Source of the DNA: Clostridiales bacterium
GTDB taxonomy: Bacteria > Bacillota > Clostridia > Tissierellales > GPF-1
DNA: 48,505 nt
NCBI GenBank assembly: GCA_013619125.1
Contig: JABXKS010000063.1
Location: forward strand, 1-48,505
Direction: 5' to 3'
Shown one piece after another: positions 13,526-22,838 of the stretch. Position 1 is the first letter of the stretch. Every line of letters begins with the position of its first letter. A program made the translations under genes and the position numbers. The notes beneath the pieces are model-generated. The model ran no database searches. It had not been told where the DNA came from and saw only the letters and a list, made by a program, of their open reading frames with translations.

Positions 13526-14397
13526 ATTCAGCAAAAGAATGGTTGGAAAACGCACAGGCGATGCAAGCCACGTTATCTGCAACGTATATGGAAGAACAAT
13601 CAAACAAACTGGGTCGAACGAAAGAGGAATTGCTGGGAGAGATGGAAAAGCGATGGATGATCATGGCAAACTCTGCTCAAAAGGGTCTCCATGGTGCCCT
13701 TAATCCCTTGGGAGGGATCATCGGTGGAGAAGCATTTAAGATGAGAGAGTTTCGAAAAAAAAGGAAATCCTACTCTGGTTCTTCTCTTGTCAATGCCATG
13801 GCCTATGCATTTTCGACGTCAGAATACAACGCATCCATGGGGAAGATCTGTGCAGCGCCGACTGCGGGTTCTGCGGGGATTTTGCCTGCTGCGATTTTAT
13901 CAGCACAAGAGCAGCATGAATTTTCAGACGAAGCATGTATGCATGCCTTATTTACGGCTGGCGGAATTGGAGAATTGATCGCAAAGACAGCGACTGTTTC
14001 CGGCGCGGAAGGGGGATGTCAAGCGGAGTGTGGATCAGCGGCAGCCATGGCTGCAGGCGCCTTGGTGGAATTGTCCGGAGGAAGCCCCGAGATGGTCTTT
14101 CATGCAGCTGCCATCGCTTTGAAAAATGTGATGGGCCTTGTCTGTGACCCCATCGCTGGACTCGTGGAAGCACCCTGCTCAAAACGGAACGCTTCGGGGG
14201 TGGTCAATGCCATGATATCAGCGGATATGGCCCTGGCTGGAATTGAAAGCATCATACCATTGGATGAAGTGATTCTCGCCATGAAAGACGTGGGGGATCG
14301 AATGGATCCTGATTTGCGGGAAACGGGAAAGGGCGGTGTTGCCGCGACACCTACCGGACAAAGAATTGCAGATCGTATATTTGGAAGAGACAAATAG
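13522..14397 (+). CDS. sdaAA: L-serine dehydratase, iron-sulfur type, alpha subunit
   Basis: A 291-residue catalytic subunit. Cysteines for the iron-sulfur cluster lie in KICAAPTAGSAGILPA, GGCQAECGSAAAM and CDPIAGLVEAPCSKRN, all standard for the alpha subunit. The pair converts serine to pyruvate in amino-acid fermentation. The ATGA overlap with the beta subunit shows translational coupling; the stop codon lies inside the terminator hairpin. Confidence 0.95.
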   Translation: MNSAKEWLENAQAMQATLSATYMEEQSNKLGRTKEELLGEMEKRWMIMANSAQKGLHGALNPLGGIIGGEAFKMREFRKKRKSYSGSSLVNAMAYAFSTSEYNASMGKICAAPTAGSAGILPAAILSAQEQHEFSDEACMHALFTAGGIGELIAKTATVSGAEGGCQAECGSAAAMAAGALVELSGGSPEMVFHAAAIALKNVMGLVCDPIAGLVEAPCSKRNASGVVNAMISADMALAGIESIIPLDEVILAMKDVGDRMDPDLRETGKGGVAATPTGQRIADRIFGRDK

Positions 14398-14414
14398 TCT
14401 CTTCTATTTTTTTT
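14385..14414 (+). terminator. terminator of sdaAB-sdaAA
   Basis: AAGAGAC / GTCTCTT with a 5-base loop (14385-14403) followed by a T-rich tract. It contains the sdaAA stop codon. Confidence 0.85.
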
Positions 14415-14442
14415 ATAAAAAACTCAGCCAAAGGGCTGAGTT
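14415..14442 (-). terminator. terminator of the acylphosphatase-yihY unit
   Basis: Minus-strand stem AACTCAGCC / GGCTGAGTT with a 4-base loop, followed on that strand by a T tract. It lies back to back with the sdaAA terminator. Confidence 0.9.
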
Positions 14443-15328
14443 ATGATCGGTCTGTAAATTGCAAATCTAATTTTTGAGAATCGCGGTTTGAAGCAAGTTC
14501 CGCATTGAGTTCCGCTCCAAGAAGCAAAATCAAGCTACTTAAGTACATCCAGATCAGAAGAGCGAATAAGCCCCATAAGCTGCCGTAAAAGGACAAGTAA
14601 TGGGCAAATTGCGAAACATAGACGCCAAATATTTTGGAGCTGATCATCCATGCGATAGCAGTCAGGGTTGTCCCCGGCAAAACATGAATTAGTTTTGGCT
14701 GATGCCCGGGAGCAAAGCGATAGATCAAAAGAATATTTAAAAAAGTAACAACAAATGAAATCAAAGTAACAAAAAAATTGAATCCCATATCACTAATATT
14801 GATTCGAAAGACCATGGTTACTATCCAAGTCAGAGCGTTGGATGCAAAGAGTAAAAAGAATGCATCTGCGATAAACAGGATTAAAATCATAAGCGTGAAA
14901 AAAAGCGAGGTTGGGATATTACGTGTGAATTTTCGTTTTGGGACCTCGTCATAGGCGCGATTGATACCCTTCATAATGGCTCGCGTGCCTCGGGAGGCAA
15001 GCCAGATCATAACGAGAAAGCCTGCGGTAAAACCGCCGGCACTTTGACCTCCAGTGATTTCTTGCACGATATTATAGATGATTTGAAAGGACTCCTGAGG
15101 AAGAAAATCCGCCAAGGATCGCACAAATGTTTCTTCCGTAAGGGAAGTGAAGCGACTAAAGGAAGTCAGTAAATATAGAAATGGAAATAGCGCCAGGAGA
15201 ATGTAATAGGTTAATTGTGCACTCAAACCCATTAGATCGTGACGCTGAAATCGGAGGATCATCCCTTTTAACGTGATCAAAGCATAGGAGGGGGAGGAAT
15301 TATCCTCGAATATAAAAGGCTTTTTCAT
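14441..15328 (-). CDS. YihY/BrkB-family membrane protein
   Basis: About 295 residues with six membrane helices, matching the YihY/UPF0761 (formerly BrkB or 'RNase BN') family, whose function is unresolved; the older RNase BN assignment was an error. Typical parts are LSAQLTYYILLALFPFLYLL near the N-terminus, ASRGTRAIMKGINRAYD in the middle and SLWGLFALLIWMYLSSLILLLGAEL near the end. The ATG at 15328 overlaps the acylphosphatase stop by 29 bases, which suits translational coupling; an upstream ATG at 15376 would lie deep inside acylphosphatase. The start remains uncertain because the ribosome binding site is weak. Confidence 0.85.
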   Translation of the reverse strand: MKKPFIFEDNSSPSYALITLKGMILRFQRHDLMGLSAQLTYYILLALFPFLYLLTSFSRFTSLTEETFVRSLADFLPQESFQIIYNIVQEITGGQSAGGFTAGFLVMIWLASRGTRAIMKGINRAYDEVPKRKFTRNIPTSLFFTLMILILFIADAFFLLFASNALTWIVTMVFRINISDMGFNFFVTLISFVVTFLNILLIYRFAPGHQPKLIHVLPGTTLTAIAWMISSKIFGVYVSQFAHYLSFYGSLWGLFALLIWMYLSSLILLLGAELNAELASNRDSQKLDLQFTDRS

Positions 15329-15572
15329 CTTCTGCCAAGGGCAAGTCTGAAGAAGCGACTGCATCCACCCGCGCATGCGGGTGATCGTGCTGAATGGATT
15401 GAAGAAAAAGCATCAGCACATCGCTCGAGCCCTGGATTTCCATCCAGACACTGCCATCCCTTCGGTTTTCGACCCAGCCGGTTATTTGATAGCGCACGGC
15501 GGTTTGCTTGACAAACCATCGAAAGCCAACGCCTTGCACCCGCCCGGTAGCTTTGATCATCACACGTTTCAT
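15300..15572 (-). CDS. acyP: acylphosphatase
   Basis: A 90-residue enzyme that hydrolyses acyl phosphates such as acetyl phosphate or carbamoyl phosphate. Both active-site segments are intact: GRVQGVGFRWFV with the phosphate-binding Arg18, and GWVENRRDGSV with the catalytic Asn36. Normal length. AGGAGG precedes the ATG at 15572. It is the first gene of a two-gene minus-strand unit with the YihY gene, whose start lies inside it. Confidence 0.95.
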   Translation of the reverse strand: MKRVMIKATGRVQGVGFRWFVKQTAVRYQITGWVENRRDGSVWMEIQGSSDVLMLFLQSIQHDHPHARVDAVASSDLPLAEDEKAFYIRG

Positions 15573-15610
15573 AAAAGAACCTCCTAAAATTTCCTATTCA
15601 TATCATACCC

Positions 15611-16567
15611 TTATTTATGATCGGATTCTAGGGGATCTTTCTTTTTCTTCCAAATTGGAGTCAGCTTTTTAAAGAATCGGTACAGGATCAGGAAGAGGAC
15701 GCCTAAAATAATCAGGGTCGGCAGCCATAGAATTGCCCACAAAATGATTCCCTGTACCCCATCGACGACTTGTTGTCCGGCGCGAACCATTTGATTTTTC
15801 ACGCGATCTAAGAAGGTGACTGGTTCAGGAAGTACATTTTTTGTTTCCTGAATATCCAGATACAGGGTGCTATAGCGTACTTGTGAGTCCAGGCGTCGAA
15901 GAATGCCTTGATTGTTTTCGATTTCATATCGGATACGATTCAACTCTTGTTCTAGGGCTAAAACATCTTTTAATTCCGTTGATTTTTCTACTAGTTCCAA
16001 GAGCCTTGCTTCATGGGTCTGCGCGCTCTCGATTCGAGCTGTTAGATCAAAGTAGTGGTCGGTGACGTCCTGGGAATCCAATTGCAATCGACGGACTTGT
16101 ACTTGATTTTGCAAGACTTGAACGGCGCGTTGAAAATTTTCTGCTGGAATTCTGATGGTGTATGATGCGTATCGTCTTGGGTGGTCATAGCTTCCATGAT
16201 CCTCAATACGAGAAGAGGCGATTGAACCATCGAAATCATGAAGCCATTGATCGAGACCGGCAAGGGTTTCATCAAAGTTTTCGGTTTCGACGGAAGCAGA
16301 ACCCGAGTAGGTCATTTTTCGATTTGTGTCTTGCGTGTTCTCCTGAGTGTTCAGAAATGGATCAGACGTTTGATTGACGGAGAATTCCTCTGTTTCGGCC
16401 TCTTCCATCATGTCATAGGCAGGGGCTTCCATTGCAGGCTCGGCGGGCATAGCCATGTCGGCATTGCTCGATTCAGCAGATTGCTCTGCATTCTTTGAAC
16501 GACAGCCTGTTGCCAATAAAATGATTACGAGAAATAGCAGCAAAGTACTCTTTATTCTTTTCATCAT
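15611..16567 (-). CDS. DUF4349-type lipoprotein
   Basis: A 318-residue exported protein. Signal peptide and lipobox LLATGC give lipid attachment at Cys22. An acidic, Met/Ala-rich linker runs to about residue 80; a globular region from about 85 (KMTYSGSASVETENFDETL) with a long coiled coil (about 190-235, LEQELNRIRYEIENNQ) is typical of DUF4349. A C-terminal membrane helix (about 275-298, IILWAILWLPTLIILGVLFL) and a basic tail follow. Thus both termini are membrane attached, as in other family members. Function unknown; an envelope role is likely. AAGGAGGA precedes the ATG. Confidence 0.85.
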   Translation of the reverse strand: MMKRIKSTLLLFLVIILLATGCRSKNAEQSAESSNADMAMPAEPAMEAPAYDMMEEAETEEFSVNQTSDPFLNTQENTQDTNRKMTYSGSASVETENFDETLAGLDQWLHDFDGSIASSRIEDHGSYDHPRRYASYTIRIPAENFQRAVQVLQNQVQVRRLQLDSQDVTDHYFDLTARIESAQTHEARLLELVEKSTELKDVLALEQELNRIRYEIENNQGILRRLDSQVRYSTLYLDIQETKNVLPEPVTFLDRVKNQMVRAGQQVVDGVQGIILWAILWLPTLIILGVLFLILYRFFKKLTPIWKKKKDPLESDHK

Positions 16568-16657
16568 GTCCTCCTTTTTTTATTTTGACGAGAAAACGTT
16601 TGGAAGGTTTCAAAACGTAAAATATTTATAAAATCAGTCCCAAGAGTTTGTATCTAG

Positions 16658-16687
16658 TTGACGATTGCTGTACTATATTTATATATA
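16658..16687 (+). promoter_or_regulatory. promoter of the activase gene
   Basis: TTGACG (16658-16663) and an AT-rich -10 TATATA (about 16682-16687) at 17-18 bases spacing, 20 bases ahead of the start. Confidence 0.55.
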
Positions 16688-16708
16688 GTTTCGAGAGGAG
16701 CAGACAGC

Positions 16709-19700
16709 ATGGAACAAGTTTATTCATTAGGTGTTGATGTTGGTTCAACAACAATTAAATATGTATTACTCGATCCCCAAGGGATTGAGGTGGAAAAAGA
16801 GTACCGTCGCCATCGGTCGGATGTACGACGTACCTTTATGGAAATGCTACGGAGTTTAACGAGCCGATGGTCGGAAAAAGATCTTCGGATCTATATGACG
16901 GGTTCGGCGGGAATTGGAATATCTAGCTGGCTGGACATTCCTTTTATGCAGGAAGTGATCGCTTCTACCCGCGCCATTGAACGCACAGCGCCGGATACTG
17001 ACGTTGCCATTGAGTTGGGTGGAGAAGATGCCAAGATCACCTATCTTTCCCATGCGGTGGAACAGCGGATGAATGGAACCTGTGCTGGTGGGACAGGCGC
17101 ATTTATCGATCAGATGGCGTCCCTCATGGAAACCGATCCAAACGGTCTGAATGATTTGGCCAAAGACGCAAAGCAAATTTATCCCATTGCCTCCCGCTGT
17201 GGCGTATTTGCCAAAAGCGATGTGCAGCCTTTATTGAATGAAGGGGTAAGGAGAGAAGACATTGCCGCCTCGATTCTTCAAGCGATTGTGACGCAAACCA
17301 TTGGTGGACTTGCGCAGGGCAGACCGATACGAGGGAAGGTTGCTTTTCTAGGAGGACCACTCACCTTTTTATCGGAATTAAGAGTGCGGTTTATTGAAAC
17401 CCTACATCTTTCTGAGCATGAAGTTGTTCATCCCGCGGATGCGCAGTATTTTGTTGCAATGGGCGCCGCTTATGGCGCAGAAGAAGACGCGGATCAACCG
17501 ATCTTTCAGTTACAAAAATTGACAAAGAAGATGACGGAACATCAAGATAATTTTGAAATGGCTACGCAGTCTTTAGATCCCATGTTTCAAACAGAAGAGG
17601 AGTTGCTAGCCTTTAGAAGTCGACATGCGGCACATCAAGTACCGAAAAAAGAACTTGCCAGTTACCAAGGTAAGGCTTTTCTGGGGATCGATTCTGGATC
17701 CACGACCACAAAGATTGCTTTAATCGGTGAGAATCATGAGTTGCTTTACTCGTTCTACGAAGTCAATCAAGGAAGCCCTTTGAATACCGTCATTCGAGAA
17801 GTGAAGAATCTCTACGAAGTTCTTCCAGAAGCTGTTCAGATCACGGCAACGGGCGTGACGGGATATGGAGAAGCATTGATCAAAAAAGCATTGCATATTG
17901 ATGTGGGAGAAGTAGAAACCATTGCGCATTATCGCGCAGCGAGATATTTTCGTCCCGATGTTGATTTTATTATCGATATAGGCGGCCAAGATATGAAGAG
18001 CCTTCGAATTCGTGATGGCATGATTGATTCGATCATGCTCAATGAGGCTTGCTCTTCGGGATGCGGTTCCTTTATTCAAACTTTTGCCAGTGCCTTGGGT
18101 GTCTCCGTGGAAAACTTTGCAAAACAGGCCTTGCAATCAAGGTCTCCCGTTGATTTGGGTACGCGCTGTACGGTATTTATGAATTCACGCGTGAAGGAAT
18201 CACAGCGTCAAGGCGCGACCGTCGCGGATATCTCCGCGGGTATTGCCTATTCCGTTGTAAAAAATGCCTTGTACAAGGTCATTCGGATTCACTCGCCAAA
18301 GGATTTGGGACAATCCATCGTGGTTCAAGGTGGAACCTTCTATAATGAAGCGGTGCTTCGCGCATTTGAACTGGAAACCGGCGTGGAAGTCATCCGGCCG
18401 GACATTGCGGGATTAATGGGTGCTTTCGGGGCTGCTTTATTGGCTCAGGATCGATGTGAATCTACGCAATTTCTAACGAAGGAAGAGCTCTCTCATTTTG
18501 ACTATACCCATCAAACCGCGCGTTGCAAGGGGTGTTCGAACAATTGCTTGCTGACGATCAATCGGTTTAACGATAAGACCAGCTATATTGGCGGAAACCG
18601 ATGTGAAAAAGGTTTGGGACTAGAAAAGAAGAAGGATCCAGAGCGGAATCTTTCTCTCTATAAGTATCTACGTGTTTTTGATTATCACCGAACTAGCCCT
18701 GCCATCAGAAAAGAGCGTATTGGGATCCCGAGGGTCTTGAATGTGTATGAAAACTATCCGTTCTGGTATACCTTGTTCGATTCCTTGGGATTCGAGGTGG
18801 TTTTGTCCCACGAGTCCAATCGTAAGTTGTATGATTTGGGTCTGGAAAGCATCCCTTCGGAATCTGTTTGTTATCCGGCCAAGATTGCGCACGGACATAT
18901 CGAAGATCTGGTGAACCAAGGGGTCAGTCATATTTTCTATCCATCTGTGCCCTACAATCAACAGGAAGATCCGAGTGCAACGAACAAATTCAACTGTCCC
19001 ATCGTTGCATCGTATCCGGATGTATTGAAAGGCTCAATTGAAGCCTTTAAAGATCAGGTGCAATTCATGCATCCATACCTTTCCTTTGACAATCCCAAAG
19101 CCCTGGCGACTCGATTGAGTGAGGAGTTGTCTGATTTCAAGGTGACCAAAGGGGAAATTAGGGCTGCTGTTGCACTGGCATATGAAGAGCAAGAGCGATA
19201 CCGAAAAGACATTCAAAAGGCTGGTGAACATTTGCTGGAAGTGCTTGCAGAAGAAGGCGGTCGAGGCATTGTTCTGGCAGGACGCCCGTACCATGTGGAT
19301 CCAGAAATCAATCATGGAATTCCAGACCTCATCGAAGGGGAAGGATTCGCAATTTTTACGGAAGATTCCATTGCTCATTTAGGGGATCTGAAGCGACCTT
19401 TGACCATTCACAATCAATGGACCTATCATGCGCGGCTCTATCGGGCAGCAGCATTTGTAGCCACGCAGCCCCATTTGGAAATGATTCAACTGACTTCATT
19501 CGGTTGCGGCCTTGATGCCATCACAACGGATGAAGTCAAGGAAATCCTCGAGTACGATGGGAAGACCTACACCCTGTTAAAGATTGATGAGATATCGAAT
19601 CTGGGAGCAGCACGAATCCGTGTCCGTTCCTTGAAAGCAGCCTTGGAAGAGCGTGAGAATCAAGTGAAGCACAAGCACACGCCGAAACCCTTGGTGAAAC

Positions 19701-20950
19701 GAACGGCCTTTACAAAAGAAATGAAAGAGACCCATACGATTCTTGTGCCGCAGATGGCGCCATATCACTTTGAATTTATTGGAACCATTTTAAGAAATCA
19801 TGGATACAAAGTCGTTATCTTGCCTGAAATCGATTATGAGGCAGTGACGGAAGGGCTTAAGGTGGTTCATAATGATGCCTGTTATCCGGCGTTATTGACG
19901 ACAGGACAATTTATCCGCGCCTTAAAATCGGGGGAGTATGATCTGGATCGAACGGCCCTCTTGATGTCTCAGACCGGAGGCGGATGTCGGGCGACGAATT
20001 ATATTGCCTTTATCCGAAAGGCCTTGCGGGATTTAGATATGCAGCAAGTGCCTGTGATTTCTTTCAACTTCAAGGGCCTTGAAGGCCAACCGGGATTTCA
20101 ATTGCCGACACGTGCGGTTTTGGAAATGTTGCGTGCCGTTATTTACGGTGACCTCTTAATGAAGTGTGTATGCAGAACGCGTCCCTATGAAAAAGAAGAG
20201 GGAAGCGTGGAAGCTTTATACGAAGCCTGGAATCAAAAAATTCAATCTGAATTGAAGGTAGGACAGAGTTATCACCGTTTCCAAATCGTATTAAAACAGA
20301 TTATCGCAGATTTTGACTGCGTTCCTTTACATGACATAAAAAAACCACGGGTTGGAATTGTGGGAGAAATTTTGGTGAAATTCCATCCGACGGCCAATAA
20401 TCAAGTTGTGAAGGGATTGGAAAAGGAAGGGGCGGAAGTGGTTGTTCCAGAGCTTTTTAACTTCTTAACCTACTATCTATTCAGCAATATCGCAGATCAT
20501 CGCTATCTTGGCGGTACGAGGAAAAAACGGGTGGTCAGTGAGGCGGTGATACAAGGACTGGAACTATATACGAAATCCTTGCGCAAAGCCTTGGATGCAA
20601 GCAGTCGATTCGCGTCTTCTACATCCATCTACCACAAAGCGGAATTGGTGGAGGATTTGGTTTCGACCGGGAATAAAATGGGAGAAGGGTGGCTTTTAAC
20701 GGCAGAAATGATCGAACTTCTTCAAGAAGGGGTGCCAAATATCGTATGTGTGCAGCCATTCGCGTGCTTGCCCAATCATATTTCTGGCAAGGGATTATTC
20801 AAGGCGGTTCGTGAAGCTTATCCAACGGCAAATATCGTTCCCATTGACTATGATCCCGGGACGAGTGAAGTCAATCAAATCAATAGAATCAAACTGATGA
20901 TGTCAATTGCTTTGCGGCAAGGCGCATCGAGTTTTGAAATAATTTCGTGA
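16709..20950 (+). CDS. giant 2-hydroxyacyl-CoA dehydratase-type activase (BcrA/BadF + DUF2229 + HgdB-like)
   Basis: A 1413-residue protein built of two ASKHA ATPase domains and dehydratase-like segments. The first phosphate loop is GVDVGSTTIKYVLLD (about 8-22) with its cluster cysteine in NGTCAGGTGAF; the second is GIDSGSTTTKIALIG (about 325-340) with NEACSSGCGSF. A CxxCxxxC cluster (CKGCSNNC, about 606) opens the DUF2229 region, and the C-terminal third carries HgdB-like motifs such as QTGGGCRATNY (about 1087). By analogy with HgdC/BcrA, ATP hydrolysis drives a very low potential electron from a shared [4Fe-4S] cluster into a partner. Such fused proteins are widespread in Clostridia with unknown partners. 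Start 16709 follows GAGAGGAG; an upstream TTG in frame is the -35 box. Monocistronic. Confidence 0.9.
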   Translation: MEQVYSLGVDVGSTTIKYVLLDPQGIEVEKEYRRHRSDVRRTFMEMLRSLTSRWSEKDLRIYMTGSAGIGISSWLDIPFMQEVIASTRAIERTAPDTDVAIELGGEDAKITYLSHAVEQRMNGTCAGGTGAFIDQMASLMETDPNGLNDLAKDAKQIYPIASRCGVFAKSDVQPLLNEGVRREDIAASILQAIVTQTIGGLAQGRPIRGKVAFLGGPLTFLSELRVRFIETLHLSEHEVVHPADAQYFVAMGAAYGAEEDADQPIFQLQKLTKKMTEHQDNFEMATQSLDPMFQTEEELLAFRSRHAAHQVPKKELASYQGKAFLGIDSGSTTTKIALIGENHELLYSFYEVNQGSPLNTVIREVKNLYEVLPEAVQITATGVTGYGEALIKKALHIDVGEVETIAHYRAARYFRPDVDFIIDIGGQDMKSLRIRDGMIDSIMLNEACSSGCGSFIQTFASALGVSVENFAKQALQSRSPVDLGTRCTVFMNSRVKESQRQGATVADISAGIAYSVVKNALYKVIRIHSPKDLGQSIVVQGGTFYNEAVLRAFELETGVEVIRPDIAGLMGAFGAALLAQDRCESTQFLTKEELSHFDYTHQTARCKGCSNNCLLTINRFNDKTSYIGGNRCEKGLGLEKKKDPERNLSLYKYLRVFDYHRTSPAIRKERIGIPRVLNVYENYPFWYTLFDSLGFEVVLSHESNRKLYDLGLESIPSESVCYPAKIAHGHIEDLVNQGVSHIFYPSVPYNQQEDPSATNKFNCPIVASYPDVLKGSIEAFKDQVQFMHPYLSFDNPKALATRLSEELSDFKVTKGEIRAAVALAYEEQERYRKDIQKAGEHLLEVLAEEGGRGIVLAGRPYHVDPEINHGIPDLIEGEGFAIFTEDSIAHLGDLKRPLTIHNQWTYHARLYRAAAFVATQPHLEMIQLTSFGCGLDAITTDEVKEILEYDGKTYTLLKIDEISNLGAARIRVRSLKAALEERENQVKHKHTPKPLVKRTAFTKEMKETHTILVPQMAPYHFEFIGTILRNHGYKVVILPEIDYEAVTEGLKVVHNDACYPALLTTGQFIRALKSGEYDLDRTALLMSQTGGGCRATNYIAFIRKALRDLDMQQVPVISFNFKGLEGQPGFQLPTRAVLEMLRAVIYGDLLMKCVCRTRPYEKEEGSVEALYEAWNQKIQSELKVGQSYHRFQIVLKQIIADFDCVPLHDIKKPRVGIVGEILVKFHPTANNQVVKGLEKEGAEVVVPELFNFLTYYLFSNIADHRYLGGTRKKRVVSEAVIQGLELYTKSLRKALDASSRFASSTSIYHKAELVEDLVSTGNKMGEGWLLTAEMIELLQEGVPNIVCVQPFACLPNHISGKGLFKAVREAYPTANIVPIDYDPGTSEVNQINRIKLMMSIALRQGASSFEIIS

Positions 20951-20973
20951 GCCCCCATATGGGGGCTCTTTTT
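20949..20973 (+). terminator. terminator of the activase gene
   Basis: Perfect palindrome of GAGCCCCCAT and ATGGGGGCTC followed by five T; it begins within the stop codon. Confidence 0.93.
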
Positions 20974-21008
20974 ATTGGGTAAAAAATACTGTATAGGAGG
21001 TGATAGCT

Positions 21009-22838
21009 TTGTCTTTTCATTGGAATCAAGAGCAAATATTTCTTTTTCATGAGGGCCGATATTTCCAAGCCTATGAGGCGTTCGGGGCACATGCTGCACC
21101 GGAAGGCATACGATTTTGCATTTGGGTACCGGACGCGAAATTCGTTGCGGTGTCTGGTGATTTTTCTGAATGGAATGAAGAAGGAGTTTCTATGAAGTTG
21201 ATCGCCCCTGAATCGGAAATCTGGGAAATAATTGTACCGAATGCAAAAATTGGAGATCGATACAAATATTTGATTGAGACGAGCGCCGGAAAAAGAATTT
21301 GGAAAATGGATCCTTATGGCAGAGAGGCGGAAATTCCTCCGGAAACGGCTTCTATCGTTTCAGAGTTTTCATTGGCGCCCGTATCAAGCGCATCGCGACA
21401 AGTGAAACAAAAACGTGCCGGCAACCAGATTCAACCCATGAATATCTATGAGGTGCATATCGGTTCGTGGCGCGAAAATTGCAATTCTTACCAAGCATTA
21501 AGCAAGTCGCTTCCCGGTTATTTGGTGGAGCACGGATACACCCATGTCGAATTTATGCCGGTTATGTATCATCCCTTTGGCGGGTCATGGGGATATCAGA
21601 TCACCTGTTTTTATGCACCAGCTGCGCAATGGGGGAATCCTCAGGAATTAAGGGGGCTTGTGGAAGCTTGCCATCACGTGGGTCTTGGGGTGATTTTCGA
21701 TTGGGTTCCGGGGCACTTTTGTCAGAATGAAGAAGGGTTGAACGAATTTAATGGGCGCGAGGTATACGAAGCGGAAGAACACCCATTATGGGGAACCAAG
21801 CGATTTCAATTAATGAGACCAGAAGTGCAAAGTTTTCTGATCTCCAATGCCGCCTTTTGGTTTGCTTTTTATGATATCGACGGAATTCGGGTCGATGGGG
21901 TAGCCAGCATGTTGCAGCCCGAAGAAGACTATGATCCTGTCGCTGTTGAATTTTTTCGGACTTTGAATCGCATGCTTTTCAAGCGGTTTCCGTATGCAAT
22001 TGTAGCGGCGGAAGATTCCACCGCATTTCCGAAAGTAACGACACCCGTGTATCATGGCGGTTTAGGGTTTAATTATAAATGGAATATGGGTTGGATGAAC
22101 GACGCCCTGCAGTATTTTTCTTTGTCTGATCGTGAAAAAACTGAAGCACATCATCAATTGACATTTTCCATGGTCTATGCCTTCAATGAATCGTTTGTCC
22201 TTCCTTTTTCTCATGATGAGGTGGTCCATGGGAAGAAGACGCTGTTGGATAAAATGGTTGGCAAGTATGATGACAAGTTCGATAAACTACGGATATTATA
22301 CCTGTATATGATGACGCATCCAGGGAAAAAGTTGAGTTTTATGGGAAATGAGTTGGCTCCGTTTCTTGAGTGGCGATATGATGAAAGCTTAGAATGGAAA
22401 ATGTTGGAATATGATGCGCATCGCTCTTTTTATCGATATTTACATGACTTAAATCACTTTTATCTGAAAGAGAAATCGTTGTGGGAACAAGATCAATCTT
22501 GGGATGGATTTCGATGGATAGACGCGAACAATCAGAAACAGTCTATCTTTGTATATCAGCGTATCGCGAAGGAGACAAAGGACTATAGCATGATCGTGAT
22601 CAACGCAAAAGAGGAAAATCAGTTGGAATTTCGAATGGGGGTGCCCGAGCGTGCGAAATATCGATTGGTCTTTTCTAGCAATCTGCATGCGCGTGGGCTG
22701 CAGCAGTCAATAAAAAAAACCATGCAAGCCACTCCCGTACCGTGGCAAAGTCAACCGTATTCGATCGTTCTTCGATTGCCTGGATACACGGGATTAATTA
22801 TTAAACCGATTAGAAAAAGGAGGCGAAAAGATGATTAA
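21009..22838 (+). CDS. glgB: 1,4-alpha-glucan branching enzyme
   Basis: A 609-residue enzyme that makes alpha-1,6 branches in glycogen. An N-terminal CBM48 domain (about 18-110, FCIWVPDAKFVAVSGDFSEW) precedes the GH13 barrel. Catalytic residues are Asp296 (GIRVDGVASML), Glu335 (VAAEDSTAF) and Asp403 (SHDEVVHGK). The start is taken as TTG at 21009, 8 bases after AGGAGG; the GTG at 21000 in the same frame overlaps that ribosome binding site. First gene of a six-gene glycogen operon; no clear promoter was found in the 35 bases after the activase terminator. Overlaps glgP by 8 bases. Confidence 0.95.
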   Translation: MSFHWNQEQIFLFHEGRYFQAYEAFGAHAAPEGIRFCIWVPDAKFVAVSGDFSEWNEEGVSMKLIAPESEIWEIIVPNAKIGDRYKYLIETSAGKRIWKMDPYGREAEIPPETASIVSEFSLAPVSSASRQVKQKRAGNQIQPMNIYEVHIGSWRENCNSYQALSKSLPGYLVEHGYTHVEFMPVMYHPFGGSWGYQITCFYAPAAQWGNPQELRGLVEACHHVGLGVIFDWVPGHFCQNEEGLNEFNGREVYEAEEHPLWGTKRFQLMRPEVQSFLISNAAFWFAFYDIDGIRVDGVASMLQPEEDYDPVAVEFFRTLNRMLFKRFPYAIVAAEDSTAFPKVTTPVYHGGLGFNYKWNMGWMNDALQYFSLSDREKTEAHHQLTFSMVYAFNESFVLPFSHDEVVHGKKTLLDKMVGKYDDKFDKLRILYLYMMTHPGKKLSFMGNELAPFLEWRYDESLEWKMLEYDAHRSFYRYLHDLNHFYLKEKSLWEQDQSWDGFRWIDANNQKQSIFVYQRIAKETKDYSMIVINAKEENQLEFRMGVPERAKYRLVFSSNLHARGLQQSIKKTMQATPVPWQSQPYSIVLRLPGYTGLIIKPIRKRRRKDD

